Source of the DNA: Elioraea rosea
GTDB taxonomy: Bacteria; Pseudomonadota; Alphaproteobacteria; Acetobacterales; Acetobacteraceae
Assembly: GCF_007644105.1 (NCBI RefSeq)
Contig: NZ_VFAC01000001.1
Coordinates: 62,001-126,000 of the forward strand
Length of the DNA: 64,000 bases
Direction of reading: 5' to 3'
The notes under the pieces are model-generated. The model was not told the origin of the DNA and did not search any database. It saw only the letters and a list, made by a program, of their open reading frames with translations. The position numbers were made by a program, and so were the translations under genes. Positions 19,823 to 27,902 of this stretch are shown here, one piece after another. The first letter of the stretch is position 1; each line of letters begins with the position of its first letter.

Positions 19823-20154
19823 ACCCGCACTGGGTCGCGCTCGCGGGCGCGATCGTCATCGGCGTCGCCGGCCAGCTTCTGCTGAAGGCCGGCGCGATCG
19901 GGCCTGGCGGGGTGGTGGAACAGGTGCTGCGCCCCACCACCCTCGGCGGCCTCGCCCTCTATGGCGGCGGCGCGTTCCTCTACCTGTTCGCCTTGCGCGG
20001 CATTCCCGTTTCGGTCGCCTTCCCTTCCGCGGCGGCGCAGTACGTCGTGGTCGCCGCCGTCGGCTGGCTTGTGTGGTCGGAGCCGGTCGGCATCCAGCAG
20101 ATCGCCGGGCTCGGGCTCATCGTCGCCGGGGTGCTTCTGCTCGCGACGGCGTGA
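19819..20154 (+). CDS. SMR/EamA-like small membrane protein, probable lipid-linked sugar flippase subunit
   Basis: 111-residue protein with four membrane helices and the short Lys/Glu spacing of the small multidrug resistance/ArnE-ArnF family (VAGQLLLKAGAIGPGG near the start, SEPVGIQQIAGLGLIVAGV at the end). It starts at a GTG in a GTGA overlap with the glycosyltransferase, so the two are translationally coupled. By analogy with ArnC-ArnEF it may flip the undecaprenyl-linked sugar across the inner membrane. A true drug exporter is less likely in this setting. Confidence 0.82.
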   Translation: MNPHWVALAGAIVIGVAGQLLLKAGAIGPGGVVEQVLRPTTLGGLALYGGGAFLYLFALRGIPVSVAFPSAAAQYVVVAAVGWLVWSEPVGIQQIAGLGLIVAGVLLLATA

Positions 20155-20206
20155 GAACACGTGTCGGGAAATTTGACAAACCCTCGCCGCGGGTCAAGGG
20201 TTGGAC

Positions 20207-20229
20207 TGATAAGCCACTGAGCGTTATCA
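20207..20229 (+). promoter_or_regulatory. Candidate activator-binding dyad upstream of the first PEP-CTERM gene
   Basis: TGATAA at 20207-20212 and its complement TTATCA at 20224-20229 form a 6-bp inverted repeat ending 10 bases before the sigma-54-type promoter. The 9-mer TGATAAGCC also occurs upstream of the second PEP-CTERM gene. This is a plausible enhancer-binding site but sits unusually close to the promoter. Confidence 0.35.
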
Positions 20230-20239
20230 CTTTTTAGTT

Positions 20240-20256
20240 CTGGCCTCGATCTTGCA
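20240..20256 (+). promoter_or_regulatory. Sigma-54 (RpoN) -24/-12 promoter of PEP-CTERM gene 1
   Basis: CTGGCCTCGATCTTGCA matches the RpoN consensus YTGGCACGrNNNTTGCW at all positions except the ACG triplet. The invariant GG and GC dinucleotides are exactly 10 bases apart (20242-20243 and 20254-20255). The predicted start near 20267 gives a leader of about 45 bases before the ATG at 20312. Confidence 0.65.
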
Positions 20257-20311
20257 AGCCCGTGCTTCAATCGCGGCGCCGTCAATGCCGCGTGCAAATG
20301 GAGCAGATCCG

Positions 20312-21052
20312 ATGGTGCATAGGGCATGGCTTGGCATTGCAGGTGGCGTGGCGCTTCTCGCCTCGGGGGCATTGTCGACGCAGGTTCACGCGGCGCCTCT
20401 CTTTACGGTGACGGGTCAGCTGACCGGCGATCCGCGGACGGCCAACCCTGATGGCCTGATTGTTGACGTGAGCGTTGTGGTCGATGCTGCGACGCAGAAC
20501 CGCGCGACTTGGACCGTCAACATCAACTCGCCGCTGCACCCGAACGTGCGGCTCGACAATTTTGCCTGGAACCTGCTCAACACGGGCAACAAGTATTCGC
20601 CTGCGAATGTCGGTTTCCAGAACGTGTCGCCGAGCGGCTGGGTCGGACAATTCTCGTCTCCGGGCAACAATGTCCCGGGCAGCGGCAACATGGACTTCCT
20701 CTGGGTAGCCGACGCCAACAACGCCAATAATGTGAACAACAACGTCACAAACTCGGTGAACCTGGTGTTCGACATGGTGTTGACCAGCGGAAACTTCCTG
20801 CTCAGCGACTTCACCAATGCGCCGAGCTCTTCGGGTGCCGGTGGTGCGCTGACGGGACAGATGGGCGCGCATCTCATCTCGCTCACCGTGAATAGCAATA
20901 CCTGCCCGGGTGGCGGGTGCAGTGACTCGGGCTTCGCCACGGGCAACTATTCCAGCCCGACGATCCCGGTTCCCGAGCCTGCCACGCTCGCTCTGCTCGG
21001 CGCCGGCCTCCTCGGGCTCGGCCTCGCCCGGCGGGCGCGCCGTAAGGCCTGA
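20312..21052 (+). CDS. PEP-CTERM sorting domain protein
   Basis: 246-residue exported protein. Signal peptide about 1-27 (cleavage at VHA-A). The mature part is low in charge and rich in N, S, G and T (NNANNVNNNVTNSVN), typical of exopolysaccharide-associated secreted proteins. A C-terminal exosortase signal starts at 219: VPEPATLALLGAGLLGLGLA then the basic tail RRARRKA. A cysteine pair in CPGGGC lies near 210. The ATG at 20312 is preferred; an ATG at 20285 would add nine residues before the signal. Processing needs an EpsH/XrtA-type exosortase, which is not in the window. Base composition is lower in GC than its neighbours. Confidence 0.88.
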   Translation: MVHRAWLGIAGGVALLASGALSTQVHAAPLFTVTGQLTGDPRTANPDGLIVDVSVVVDAATQNRATWTVNINSPLHPNVRLDNFAWNLLNTGNKYSPANVGFQNVSPSGWVGQFSSPGNNVPGSGNMDFLWVADANNANNVNNNVTNSVNLVFDMVLTSGNFLLSDFTNAPSSSGAGGALTGQMGAHLISLTVNSNTCPGGGCSDSGFATGNYSSPTIPVPEPATLALLGAGLLGLGLARRARRKA

Positions 21053-21061
21053 ACTCAGGAA

Positions 21062-21092
21062 GCGCGCGGTCCGGCCAGTCCGGATCGCGCGC
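21062..21092 (+). terminator. Stem-loop after PEP-CTERM gene 1
   Basis: Arms 21062-21074 (GCGCGCGGTCCGG) and 21080-21092 pair over 13 bp with one G-T wobble around the loop CCAGT, starting 9 bases after the stop codon. No T-run follows, so it is either a Rho-assisted end or an mRNA-stabilising hairpin. The gap 21053-21295 otherwise holds the regulatory region of the next gene. Confidence 0.5.
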
Positions 21093-21172
21093 AACACTCC
21101 GCTCCTGGTCCACTGGCGGTCTGGCTCACCGCGATCAGGACGCATTCGATGCGATATCGTGTCGAAGAAACT

Positions 21173-21223
21173 GACAGGGCGATGATAAGCCCTGTCCAGC
21201 AAGCGGATAAGCTCCTGATATCA
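21173..21223 (+). promoter_or_regulatory. Repeat-rich candidate enhancer upstream of PEP-CTERM gene 2
   Basis: Three nested elements: an 8-bp inverted repeat GACAGGGC-N8-GCCCTGTC (21173-21196); direct repeats GATAAGCCC (21184-21192) and GATAAGCTC (21206-21214), start-to-start 22 bases or two helical turns; and the palindrome TGATATCA (21216-21223). TGATAAGCC at 21183-21191 is shared with the region before the first PEP-CTERM gene. This looks like an activator landing site serving the sigma-54 promoter at 21228. Confidence 0.4.
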
Positions 21224-21227
21224 TTGT

Positions 21228-21244
21228 ACGGCCCGAAAATTGCA
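21228..21244 (+). promoter_or_regulatory. Sigma-54 (RpoN) -24/-12 promoter of PEP-CTERM gene 2
   Basis: ACGGCCCGAAAATTGCA matches the RpoN consensus at GGC, CGr and TTGCW. The invariant GG (21230-21231) and GC (21242-21243) are exactly 10 bases apart. The distance from -12 GC to start codon (53 bases) is close to that of the first PEP-CTERM gene (57 bases), supporting a common regulatory design. Confidence 0.65.
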
Positions 21245-21295
21245 TAGTCCTGAATGCATGCCAGAAAGGCAGCAACGGGACACAGGGCAACGACA

Positions 21296-21955
21296 ATGAA
21301 AAGAGAAACCTGGCTAGGCTTTGCGGCTGGCACGGCGATTCTCACGGGCGTTGCGATCGTCAATCCGGCCTCCGCCGCCTTCCTCGTCCAAGAAGGGATC
21401 GTTGGCGGCAGCGGAGATGTGGACAACGTCATCTCGAACGCCTGTACCGGTACGGTTACCGGTCCGGCGCCGCTCGTCCAGGGTTGCCTTAACAACGACC
21501 ATGACGAGATCGTCAACTTCTCCAGCACCACCGACAATCTTGAGATTACCGGCGGCCAGGCTGAACTGACGGCAGTGGACGACATCATCAACCAGTTGAC
21601 TGTCGAGCTGGCAGAAGTCGCCAGCACGTTTGCCAAGATGATCATCGACATCCAGCACACGAACAATACGGATGCCACCGTGACGTTCACGGCCGATCCG
21701 AACAGTGGCATGGGACCGTACGTGTTCAACCTCGGCAACGGCTCGAACTTCTTCACCATCACAGGTGAGGACTTCAACTCGGTGTCGTTCACGACGAGCC
21801 CGGATGCGGAGGTCGAGGTGGTCGATGTCAAGCAGGTTCGCCTAGGCGGCATCAGCGACGGGGGCACACCCGTTCCCGAGCCGGCGTCCCTTGCGCTCCT
21901 CGGCGCCGGCCTTCTCGGACTCGCCCTGGCGTGGCGCCGGCGTCGCGACGCCTGA
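21296..21955 (+). CDS. PEP-CTERM sorting domain protein
   Basis: 219-residue exported protein with a signal peptide of about 27 residues (cleavage after ASA), a Thr/Asn/Asp-rich mature domain with two cysteines (near 50 and 62), and a C-terminal sorting signal from 192: VPEPASLALLGAGLLGLALA followed by WRRRRDA. The tail is nearly identical to that of the preceding PEP-CTERM protein although the mature domains differ, so they are co-sorted but not simple duplicates. The ATG at 21296 lies beside a GGGCAACGAC spacer; an upstream in-frame ATG would only lengthen the signal. Exosortase not seen here. Confidence 0.88.
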   Translation: MKRETWLGFAAGTAILTGVAIVNPASAAFLVQEGIVGGSGDVDNVISNACTGTVTGPAPLVQGCLNNDHDEIVNFSSTTDNLEITGGQAELTAVDDIINQLTVELAEVASTFAKMIIDIQHTNNTDATVTFTADPNSGMGPYVFNLGNGSNFFTITGEDFNSVSFTTSPDAEVEVVDVKQVRLGGISDGGTPVPEPASLALLGAGLLGLALAWRRRRDA

Positions 21956-21999
21956 TACATCAAGGCTTGTCGGCGGAATTGACAGGCTAACATCTGTGG

Positions 22000-22023
22000 G
22001 GCGGCGCCGATCCGGGCGCCGCC
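22000..22023. terminator. Hairpin between convergent genes
   Basis: Perfect 9-bp stem GGCGGCGCC / GGCGCCGCC with loop GATCCG, lying between the stop codons of the convergent PEP-CTERM and PEPC-like genes. It could serve both strands. There is no T-run, so intrinsic termination is uncertain. Confidence 0.5.
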
Positions 22024-22042
22024 GCGCGCGCGTCAGGGGCGA

Positions 22043-24838
22043 TCAACCGAAGGCCCCCACCTCCTGGGTGATCGCCGCCGAAGCCTCGCGCACCAGCGCG
22101 AACAGCGCCCGCATCGGCTGGAACACCTCCGCATGCTCCTGCTCGTAGGTCGCAGCCTCGGCTGACCCTGGCGGCTCAGCGAAGTCGAGCGCGAGCGCCG
22201 CATCGGGATTGCGGGGAAACACCTCCTCGAGCACGGCAACCGCGCCGGGCACGTCGAGCCGGAGGATGCGCCCGAGGAGCGCCGAGCGGGTGATGCCGTG
22301 GCGGGGCGAGAAATCCGGAACCCGCACCGCGAGAAGCCAGATGCGATGGATCAGCGCGAGCCTGATCGCATGCAGCAGAACCAGCCGCTCCGGCGGGCGC
22401 TCACCAGGCCAGGCGGCCTCCATGGCAAGGGAATCCTGCTTCAGCCGGCGGAACATCCGCCGCACCGGCTCGGACAGGCCGAACTCCTCGAGCGCCGCCG
22501 CCACCTCGACCAGCGCCGCCGCCCTTCCCGGGCGCTGCGTCCTCGCCGCCCGGTCGAGCCATGTTCCGGGGTCGAGCGTCGCGACATAGCCGCGCAGGAT
22601 GTCGAGCGATCCCGCCCGCCGCGCCGCCTCGGCCATGCCCATGGCGCGGCCGAAGCGCGGCGAGCGCGCGCGGAGCTCGGCAAACGTCTCGGGGCTTCGC
22701 GACGCGGCGCGGCCGAGACCGTGCAGCGTATTCGCGAGCCACCCCATCTGGTGCAGGATCGCATTGTTCGGAATGGCGCGGAGCTCGCGCGGGTGGGCGA
22801 TGATCGCGGGCCCGCCGAACCCGTCGCGCTGCCGTGCGGCGGGGCGCGAGCCGGTCGGGTCGAGCAGCGCGGGGCCGAACGCCCCGAGCAGGGCGGCGTA
22901 GCCCGGGTCCTCGACCAGCGTCTCCATCTCCGAGCGGATGGTGCCGAAGAACTCGGCCGCCCAATCCGCCTCGGCATAGACGGGATCAGATGCGGCCTCT
23001 GACGGTTCGTCGGCGAAGGCATGCTCGGCGATGCGCGCGACGGTGGCGGAGGCGAGCGCGGGCGTGCCGAGGAGAAGGTAGCCGTCAGAGCCCTGGAAGC
23101 TGCTCTCCTCGCGCACCGTGAGCCCGGCTGCAGAGAACTGCGCCCGCGAGGCTGCGGGGGCGAGATACTCGAGCCTGTCGGCGAGCGAGCCGGGATGCGC
23201 GCCGCGGCCGATGCTCTCGCCGTGGGTGTTGAACAGCACGAGCTCGATGCCCGAGAGGTCGTAGCGGCGAAGCGTCTCGGCGAGCTTCAGCCTGAGCCGC
23301 TCGATCCAGTAGCTGGCCGCGAGCTGGCCGACGAACCGGCCGGAATCCGAGTAGCCGAACTGAAGGCAGAGCCGGCCTGTGGCGCGGAGATAGGCGCGCC
23401 AGTGCGGGCTCCTCAACGCCTCCTCGAGAACCCGCGCGCCGCGCTCGAGCCCCTCGGCCGTCTCGAAGAGCGGGCTGATCTCGACATGCCGCTCGATGCC
23501 GAAGCGCCGCGCGAGCCAGAGCGCGGCGAGGAGCGTGTAGCCCGTTTCCGTCTCGGCGATCAGGAATCGGATGGGCTGCGAGCGGTCGATGTGCTTGACG
23601 ATCTGCGCGACCGTCATCATCAGCCGCGCGGCCGAGGCGCCCTCGGTCAGCAGCGCGCCGAAATCCACCGGAACGGGCTCGACGGTATCCAGCGCTGCGT
23701 TGATCGCGGCAAGCAGCCCGCGGCGGCGGGCGCGATCCTCCGGCCCGCCATCGAAGCCAAGGCGGTGGCGAAGCGCGTTGTGCACCTGCGTGGCGTTGAG
23801 CCGCACATGGGTGTGGGCGAGAGCGAGCCCGTGCGACACCAGCCCCGCGCGCGCCACCGCGAGCCGCATGCGTGTGGCATCGTCCGGCGCGGCCGCGGTC
23901 GCCTCGGCGAACAGCGGAAGCAGGGGCCCGGGTTCGTGCAGCGCCTGCTCCGCCCCGTCGACCAGCGCATGGGCGAAGCGCCGCACCGCCTCGGGCTCCG
24001 GGGCGGTGCCTTCGGGGCAGGCTTCGATCTGCCCGGCCACCGCCTGCTCGGCGTCGGCGATGCGCGCGGCGAGCGCGCCCCCGCCCACCGCCTCGCGAAG
24101 CCGGGCGAGCTGCAGCGACTTCATCCTCAGGCGGAAGCGGAGCGTGTCGGCAAAGCCGATATCGGTCCGCCCATCCGTGTCGTAGCCGACCCAGCTCGCC
24201 ACCAGCACAGGCGCCGGCGCGAGGCTGTGCCAGCGGTCGGGCCACACCGCGCGCGCGGCGGCGAGCAGCGCCTCGGCGAAGGCATCGAGCGCGTCGCGCG
24301 CATGCCCGATCGCCACCGAAGCCGCGTCGAACTCCTCCGCGAGCGTGATCGGGCCGGGGCGGAGGCGCATCGGGTCGATCGCGCCGAGCCCGCCCGCGGC
24401 TTCGGCGAGCAGCGCCGCGGTCGCGCGCGGCATCGCGAAGGTCGGGTGCGCGGTGAACACCGCGGCGTAGCGGGCATGCTCGACGAGCGTGCGGTAGGCG
24501 GCGAAGGGAACCGGGCTGTCGGCCGGGTCGGGCCGGACGAGCCTTGCCGCGAGCCGCGCGAAGGAGGCCGGCCCGGGCGGGCCTGCGTATCCGGCAAGCC
24601 TCCCTGCCCTCGCCCGGAACGCCGCCGCGCCGAGGCGGCGGAGCACGACGGTCAGGCCCGGAAGGTCGAGCCGCCCGTCATCGAGCCTGCGCGAGATCGC
24701 GAGCGCGGCGGAGGAGACCGGGTCGGCGAACGGGTCGGTCGCTGCGTCGGCGAGCAGGCGCGCGACCGCGCCCTGGAGATCGGCTATCGCCGCCTCCGCC
24801 GCATCCGCCCCGGCGTCCGTTCCCGCTGCATCGGCCAT
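22043..24838 (-). CDS. Divergent phosphoenolpyruvate carboxylase-like protein
   Basis: 931 residues, near normal PEPC length. Recognisable PEPC blocks: FTAHPTF near 128-134 (catalytic His region, but the usual final Glu is Phe), WVGYDTDGRTD (normally GGDRDGNP), EISPLFETAEGL (metal-ligand Glu), FGYSDSGRF near 493 (metal-ligand Asp kept, the usual Lys three residues later is Arg) and FNTHGESIGRGAHPG near 536 (normally FHGRGGxxGRGGxP: the first His and Arg are replaced). RAIPNN replaces RAIPW. So the fold and metal site look kept while several PEP/bicarbonate residues are changed. It may have altered or no carboxylase activity. Single-gene unit, no obvious partner. Confidence 0.82.
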   Translation of the reverse strand: MADAAGTDAGADAAEAAIADLQGAVARLLADAATDPFADPVSSAALAISRRLDDGRLDLPGLTVVLRRLGAAAFRARAGRLAGYAGPPGPASFARLAARLVRPDPADSPVPFAAYRTLVEHARYAAVFTAHPTFAMPRATAALLAEAAGGLGAIDPMRLRPGPITLAEEFDAASVAIGHARDALDAFAEALLAAARAVWPDRWHSLAPAPVLVASWVGYDTDGRTDIGFADTLRFRLRMKSLQLARLREAVGGGALAARIADAEQAVAGQIEACPEGTAPEPEAVRRFAHALVDGAEQALHEPGPLLPLFAEATAAAPDDATRMRLAVARAGLVSHGLALAHTHVRLNATQVHNALRHRLGFDGGPEDRARRRGLLAAINAALDTVEPVPVDFGALLTEGASAARLMMTVAQIVKHIDRSQPIRFLIAETETGYTLLAALWLARRFGIERHVEISPLFETAEGLERGARVLEEALRSPHWRAYLRATGRLCLQFGYSDSGRFVGQLAASYWIERLRLKLAETLRRYDLSGIELVLFNTHGESIGRGAHPGSLADRLEYLAPAASRAQFSAAGLTVREESSFQGSDGYLLLGTPALASATVARIAEHAFADEPSEAASDPVYAEADWAAEFFGTIRSEMETLVEDPGYAALLGAFGPALLDPTGSRPAARQRDGFGGPAIIAHPRELRAIPNNAILHQMGWLANTLHGLGRAASRSPETFAELRARSPRFGRAMGMAEAARRAGSLDILRGYVATLDPGTWLDRAARTQRPGRAAALVEVAAALEEFGLSEPVRRMFRRLKQDSLAMEAAWPGERPPERLVLLHAIRLALIHRIWLLAVRVPDFSPRHGITRSALLGRILRLDVPGAVAVLEEVFPRNPDAALALDFAEPPGSAEAATYEQEHAEVFQPMRALFALVREASAAITQEVGAFG

Positions 24839-24919
24839 GCCGAGGATTGTGCACGTGCGAAACGACGAAGGGGAAGCAAAACCGTAAGCGGCGCGCGGCC
24901 ATGCTGCGCGGCAGCGAAC

Positions 24920-26062
24920 TCAGCCAGGCAGGGCCCGAAGGGCTGCGCACACCGTCTCGACCTGCGCGTCGGCGAGCTCTGCGAACATCGGCAGCGACAA
25001 CACCTCCGCCGCGGCCCGCTCCGTCTCGCGGCAGGCGGCGGGGCCGAGCGCGATGCGGCCGCGATAGGCGGCCTGGGCATGCACGGGAACGGGGTAGTGG
25101 ATGTTGGTCGCGATGCCGCGCGCGCGGAAATGCGCCTGCGTCGCCGAACGGTCGGGGCAGCGCAGAACGTACTGGTGGAACACGTGGCTCGTGCCCGCGC
25201 GGCGAGCCGGGGCAGCGAGCGGCGCATCGGCGAGCGCGGCGTCATAGGCGGCGGCGATCGCCTGGCGGCGGGCGGTGACGGCATCGAGCGCGCCGAGCTT
25301 CACGCGCAGGGCAGCGGCCTGGATCTCGTCGAGCCGCGAATTCACCCCCGCCATGTCGGAAATGTAGCGCTCGCGCCAGCCGTACTGGCGGAGCGCAGCG
25401 ATCCTGTCGGCGAGCGCCGCATCGTCGGTCGAGAGGACGCCGCCATCGCCGAGTGCGCCGAGATTCTTGGTGGGGTAGAGGCTGAAGGCGGCCGCGGCGC
25501 CGAGCGTGCCGCATTTGCGGTTGCCGATGAGCGCGCCATGGCTCTGCGAGCAATCCTCGATCACCGCCGCGCCGTGGCGGTTGGCGATCGCGATGATCTC
25601 CTCCACGGCCGCGGGCTGGCCGTAGATGTGCACCGGGATGACGGCCCGGATCGGCGGCAGGCCGGGGGGCGGGTTTGCGAGAACGGCCTCGAGCTCGGCC
25701 GGGTCCATGGTGAACGTGTCTGGCTCGATGTCGACCAGCACCGCCGACGCGCCGACCATCTCAATGGCCGCGACCGTCGCGACCGCCGTGTGGCTGACGG
25801 TCGCCACGGCAGCACCAGGCCCGATGCCGAGGCCTCGCAGGATCAGCGCCAGCGCGTCGGTTCCGTTGGCGACGCCCACGGCGCGCGCGGCCCCCTGCCA
25901 GGCGGCGAACTCCACCTCGAACGCGGAACATTCCTTGCCGAGAATGTACCATCCACTGTCGAGGGCCCGCATGATCGCGGCGTCGATCTCCGCCTTCTGC
26001 GCGCGGTAGCCCGCGCCCGGGTCGGCCTGCGGAACGGTGATCGGCGGCAGGGTGGCGTTCAT
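24920..26062 (-). CDS. DegT/DnrJ/EryC1/StrS sugar aminotransferase
   Basis: 380-residue PLP aminotransferase acting on nucleotide-linked ketosugars. Seen are the N-terminal YRAQKAEIDAAIMRALDSGWYILG, GTDALALIL near 68, the AVIEDCSQSHGA PLP-Asp region, the PLP lysine in PTKNLGALGDGG near 196, and the NSRLDEIQAAALRVKL dimer block. It resembles FdtB/QdtB-type 3-aminotransferases as well as 4-aminotransferases. No FdtA-type ketoisomerase is present, so the amination position is open. ATG 26062 overlaps the stop of the epimerase gene by 4 bases. Last gene of the dTDP-sugar operon. Confidence 0.9.
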   Translation of the reverse strand: MNATLPPITVPQADPGAGYRAQKAEIDAAIMRALDSGWYILGKECSAFEVEFAAWQGAARAVGVANGTDALALILRGLGIGPGAAVATVSHTAVATVAAIEMVGASAVLVDIEPDTFTMDPAELEAVLANPPPGLPPIRAVIPVHIYGQPAAVEEIIAIANRHGAAVIEDCSQSHGALIGNRKCGTLGAAAAFSLYPTKNLGALGDGGVLSTDDAALADRIAALRQYGWRERYISDMAGVNSRLDEIQAAALRVKLGALDAVTARRQAIAAAYDAALADAPLAAPARRAGTSHVFHQYVLRCPDRSATQAHFRARGIATNIHYPVPVHAQAAYRGRIALGPAACRETERAAAEVLSLPMFAELADAQVETVCAALRALPG

Positions 26063-27030
26063 GGCGTGTCCCCGAGATAGAGGGCGAGGCGTGGTCGTAA
26101 CCAGTCGAGCGTGCGGGCGAGCCCGTCCGGCAGCGTGACGGTCGGTGCCCACCCCGTCGCTTCGCGGAAGGCGCCGTCGTCGGCGACGTAGGAGCCGATG
26201 TCGATCTTCGCGCGATCGGCCGGGAAGTCCCGCACCGTGTAGCGGCCCGAGCCGTTCGCCGCGACGAGGAGATCGGCAAGCGCGCGCAACGACACCGCAG
26301 GGCTTCCGCCGAGATTGTACACGCCCGTGGGCGCATCGAGCGCTGCGATGAACGCCTCCGCGACGTCCTCGCCGAAGGCAAGGTCGCGCATCTGCTCGCC
26401 GCCCCACACCTCGAACGCCTCGCCTTCCAGGACGCGGCGTATCCAGAGGCCGAGGAAGGTCTGCCTCGCATCCGCCACGCGCAGCCGCGGGCCGTAGCAG
26501 TTGGTCAGGCGCAGCGAGACCACGGGCCGGCCATGCACCTTCGCCTCGAGAAGCCAGTACTGCTCCGCCGCCCACTTGCTCACCGCGTTCGCATCGGGCG
26601 GGTCGATGGGGTGATCCTCGGCTACGGGAAGGGCGCGCGGGCGGCCGTAGAGCTGCCGCGTCGAGGCATGCACCACGCGGGCGGCAGGAGCCGTTTCGCG
26701 CGCTGCGAGGATCAACCGCAGCGTCGCGTCGGCGTTCTGCGCGAGATCATGCCGCGGGTCGGCCTGGCTTCCCATGTGCGAGGTGTGCGCGGCGAGGTGG
26801 AAGATCGCCGCGGCGCCGGCGAAATGGGCTGCGATGTCGTCGCGCGCGAGATCGGCCTCGACGAGGGTCGCTTCGATGCCGTCGAGATTGGCGCGGTTCG
26901 CGCCCGTACCCGGAAGCATCGCATCGATCGCCGTGACGCGCGCGCCCCGCGCGGCGAGCGCTCCGGCGAGCGTTGCGCCGAGGAACCCAGCACCTCCGGT
27001 GACGACGACGTGCTTGCCAGCGAGATCCAT
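26059..27030 (-). CDS. NAD-dependent epimerase/dehydratase (nucleotide-sugar reductase or epimerase)
   Basis: 323-residue extended SDR protein. Cofactor motif VTGGAGFLG near 9-17, HLAAHTSHMGS near 78 and the substrate strand NCYGPRLR near 170. The canonical Y-x3-K is not in the usual YxASK form: the region reads DANAVSKWAAEQY, with Lys kept and Tyr replaced by an alanine-type residue, while a Tyr occurs in RQLYGRP before it. Start ATG 27030 shares one base with the rmlA stop (TGATG). Likely modifies the RmlB product before or after amination. Confidence 0.83.
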   Translation of the reverse strand: MDLAGKHVVVTGGAGFLGATLAGALAARGARVTAIDAMLPGTGANRANLDGIEATLVEADLARDDIAAHFAGAAAIFHLAAHTSHMGSQADPRHDLAQNADATLRLILAARETAPAARVVHASTRQLYGRPRALPVAEDHPIDPPDANAVSKWAAEQYWLLEAKVHGRPVVSLRLTNCYGPRLRVADARQTFLGLWIRRVLEGEAFEVWGGEQMRDLAFGEDVAEAFIAALDAPTGVYNLGGSPAVSLRALADLLVAANGSGRYTVRDFPADRAKIDIGSYVADDGAFREATGWAPTVTLPDGLARTLDWLRPRLALYLGDTP

Positions 27031-27899
27031 CACCCCTCGCGGGCGATCCGGGCGAGATAGGCGCCGAGCTCCGTCTTGCCGAGGCTCGCTGCCTCGCGCG
27101 ACAGCGCCTCGGCGTCGATGAAGCCCATGCGGTAGGCGATCTCCTCGGGGCAACCGATCATCAGGCCCTGCCTCTCCTGCAGCGTCTGCACGAAGGTTGC
27201 GGCGGCGAGAAGCGAAGCGGGCGTTCCGGCATCGAGCCAGGCATAGCCACGGCCCATCCGTTCCACGTGCAGCTCGTCAAGCGAGAGATAGACGCGGTTG
27301 ACGTCGGTGATCTCGAGCTCGCCCCGCGCGCTCGGCGGAAGCGAGGCAGCGATCTCGGAGACCTTCCCGTCATACACGTAGAGGCCGATCACGGCCCAGT
27401 TGCTCGACGGGTTGGCGGGCTTCTCGACGAGGTCGGTCGCCCGCCCCGTCGCATCGAACCACACCACGCCGTAGCGCTCGGGGTCGCGCACCTGGTAGGC
27501 GAAGACGCTCGCGCCCACCCCGCGGCTGGCCGCCCCCGCGAGAAGCGCGCCAAGCCCCTCGCCGTGGATCATGTTGTCGCCGAGAGCGAGCGTGCAGGGC
27601 GAGCCGCCGAGGAACTGCCGCCCGATGGTGAAGGCCTGGGCGATGCCGTCGGGCCTCGGCTGCACGGCGTAGTGGATGGAGAGGCCGAGGCGCGAGCCGT
27701 CTCCCAGAAGGCGGACGAAGGCTGGCTGGTCGGCCGGCGTGGTGATGACGAGGATGTCGCGGATGCCTGCGAGCATCAGCGTCGACAAAGGGTAGTACAC
27801 CATGGGCTTATCGTAGACGGGCAGGAGCTGCTTCGAGGCAGCGAGCGTCATCGGGTGAAGCCGGCTGCCGGAGCCGCCGGCGAGAAGGATGCCCTTCAC
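27030..27899 (-). CDS. rmlA: Glucose-1-phosphate thymidylyltransferase RmlA
   Basis: 289-residue nucleotidyltransferase making dTDP-glucose from glucose-1-phosphate and dTTP. It has the signature [13 protein letters not shown] (6-18), the Lys in [30 protein letters not shown] near 106 and the [16 protein letters not shown] segment near 160. Length and C-terminal tail match RmlA. It lies 3 bases after rmlB and commits the operon to a dTDP-sugar. Confidence 0.95.
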   Translation of the reverse strand: MKGILLAGGSGSRLHPMTLAASKQLLPVYDKPMVYYPLSTLMLAGIRDILVITTPADQPAFVRLLGDGSRLGLSIHYAVQPRPDGIAQAFTIGRQFLGGSPCTLALGDNMIHGEGLGALLAGAASRGVGASVFAYQVRDPERYGVVWFDATGRATDLVEKPANPSSNWAVIGLYVYDGKVSEIAASLPPSARGELEITDVNRVYLSLDELHVERMGRGYAWLDAGTPASLLAAATFVQTLQERQGLMIGCPEEIAYRMGFIDAEALSREAASLGKTELGAYLARIAREG

Positions 27900-27902
27900 G
27901 TC

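Noticed and set aside
23021-26080. Very long plus-strand open frame (1019 codons) antisense to the PEPC-like and DegT genes
   Set aside because: It is a shadow frame of GC-rich coding DNA: Arg/Ala/Gly-rich, with no motif, and it spans two well-supported genes.
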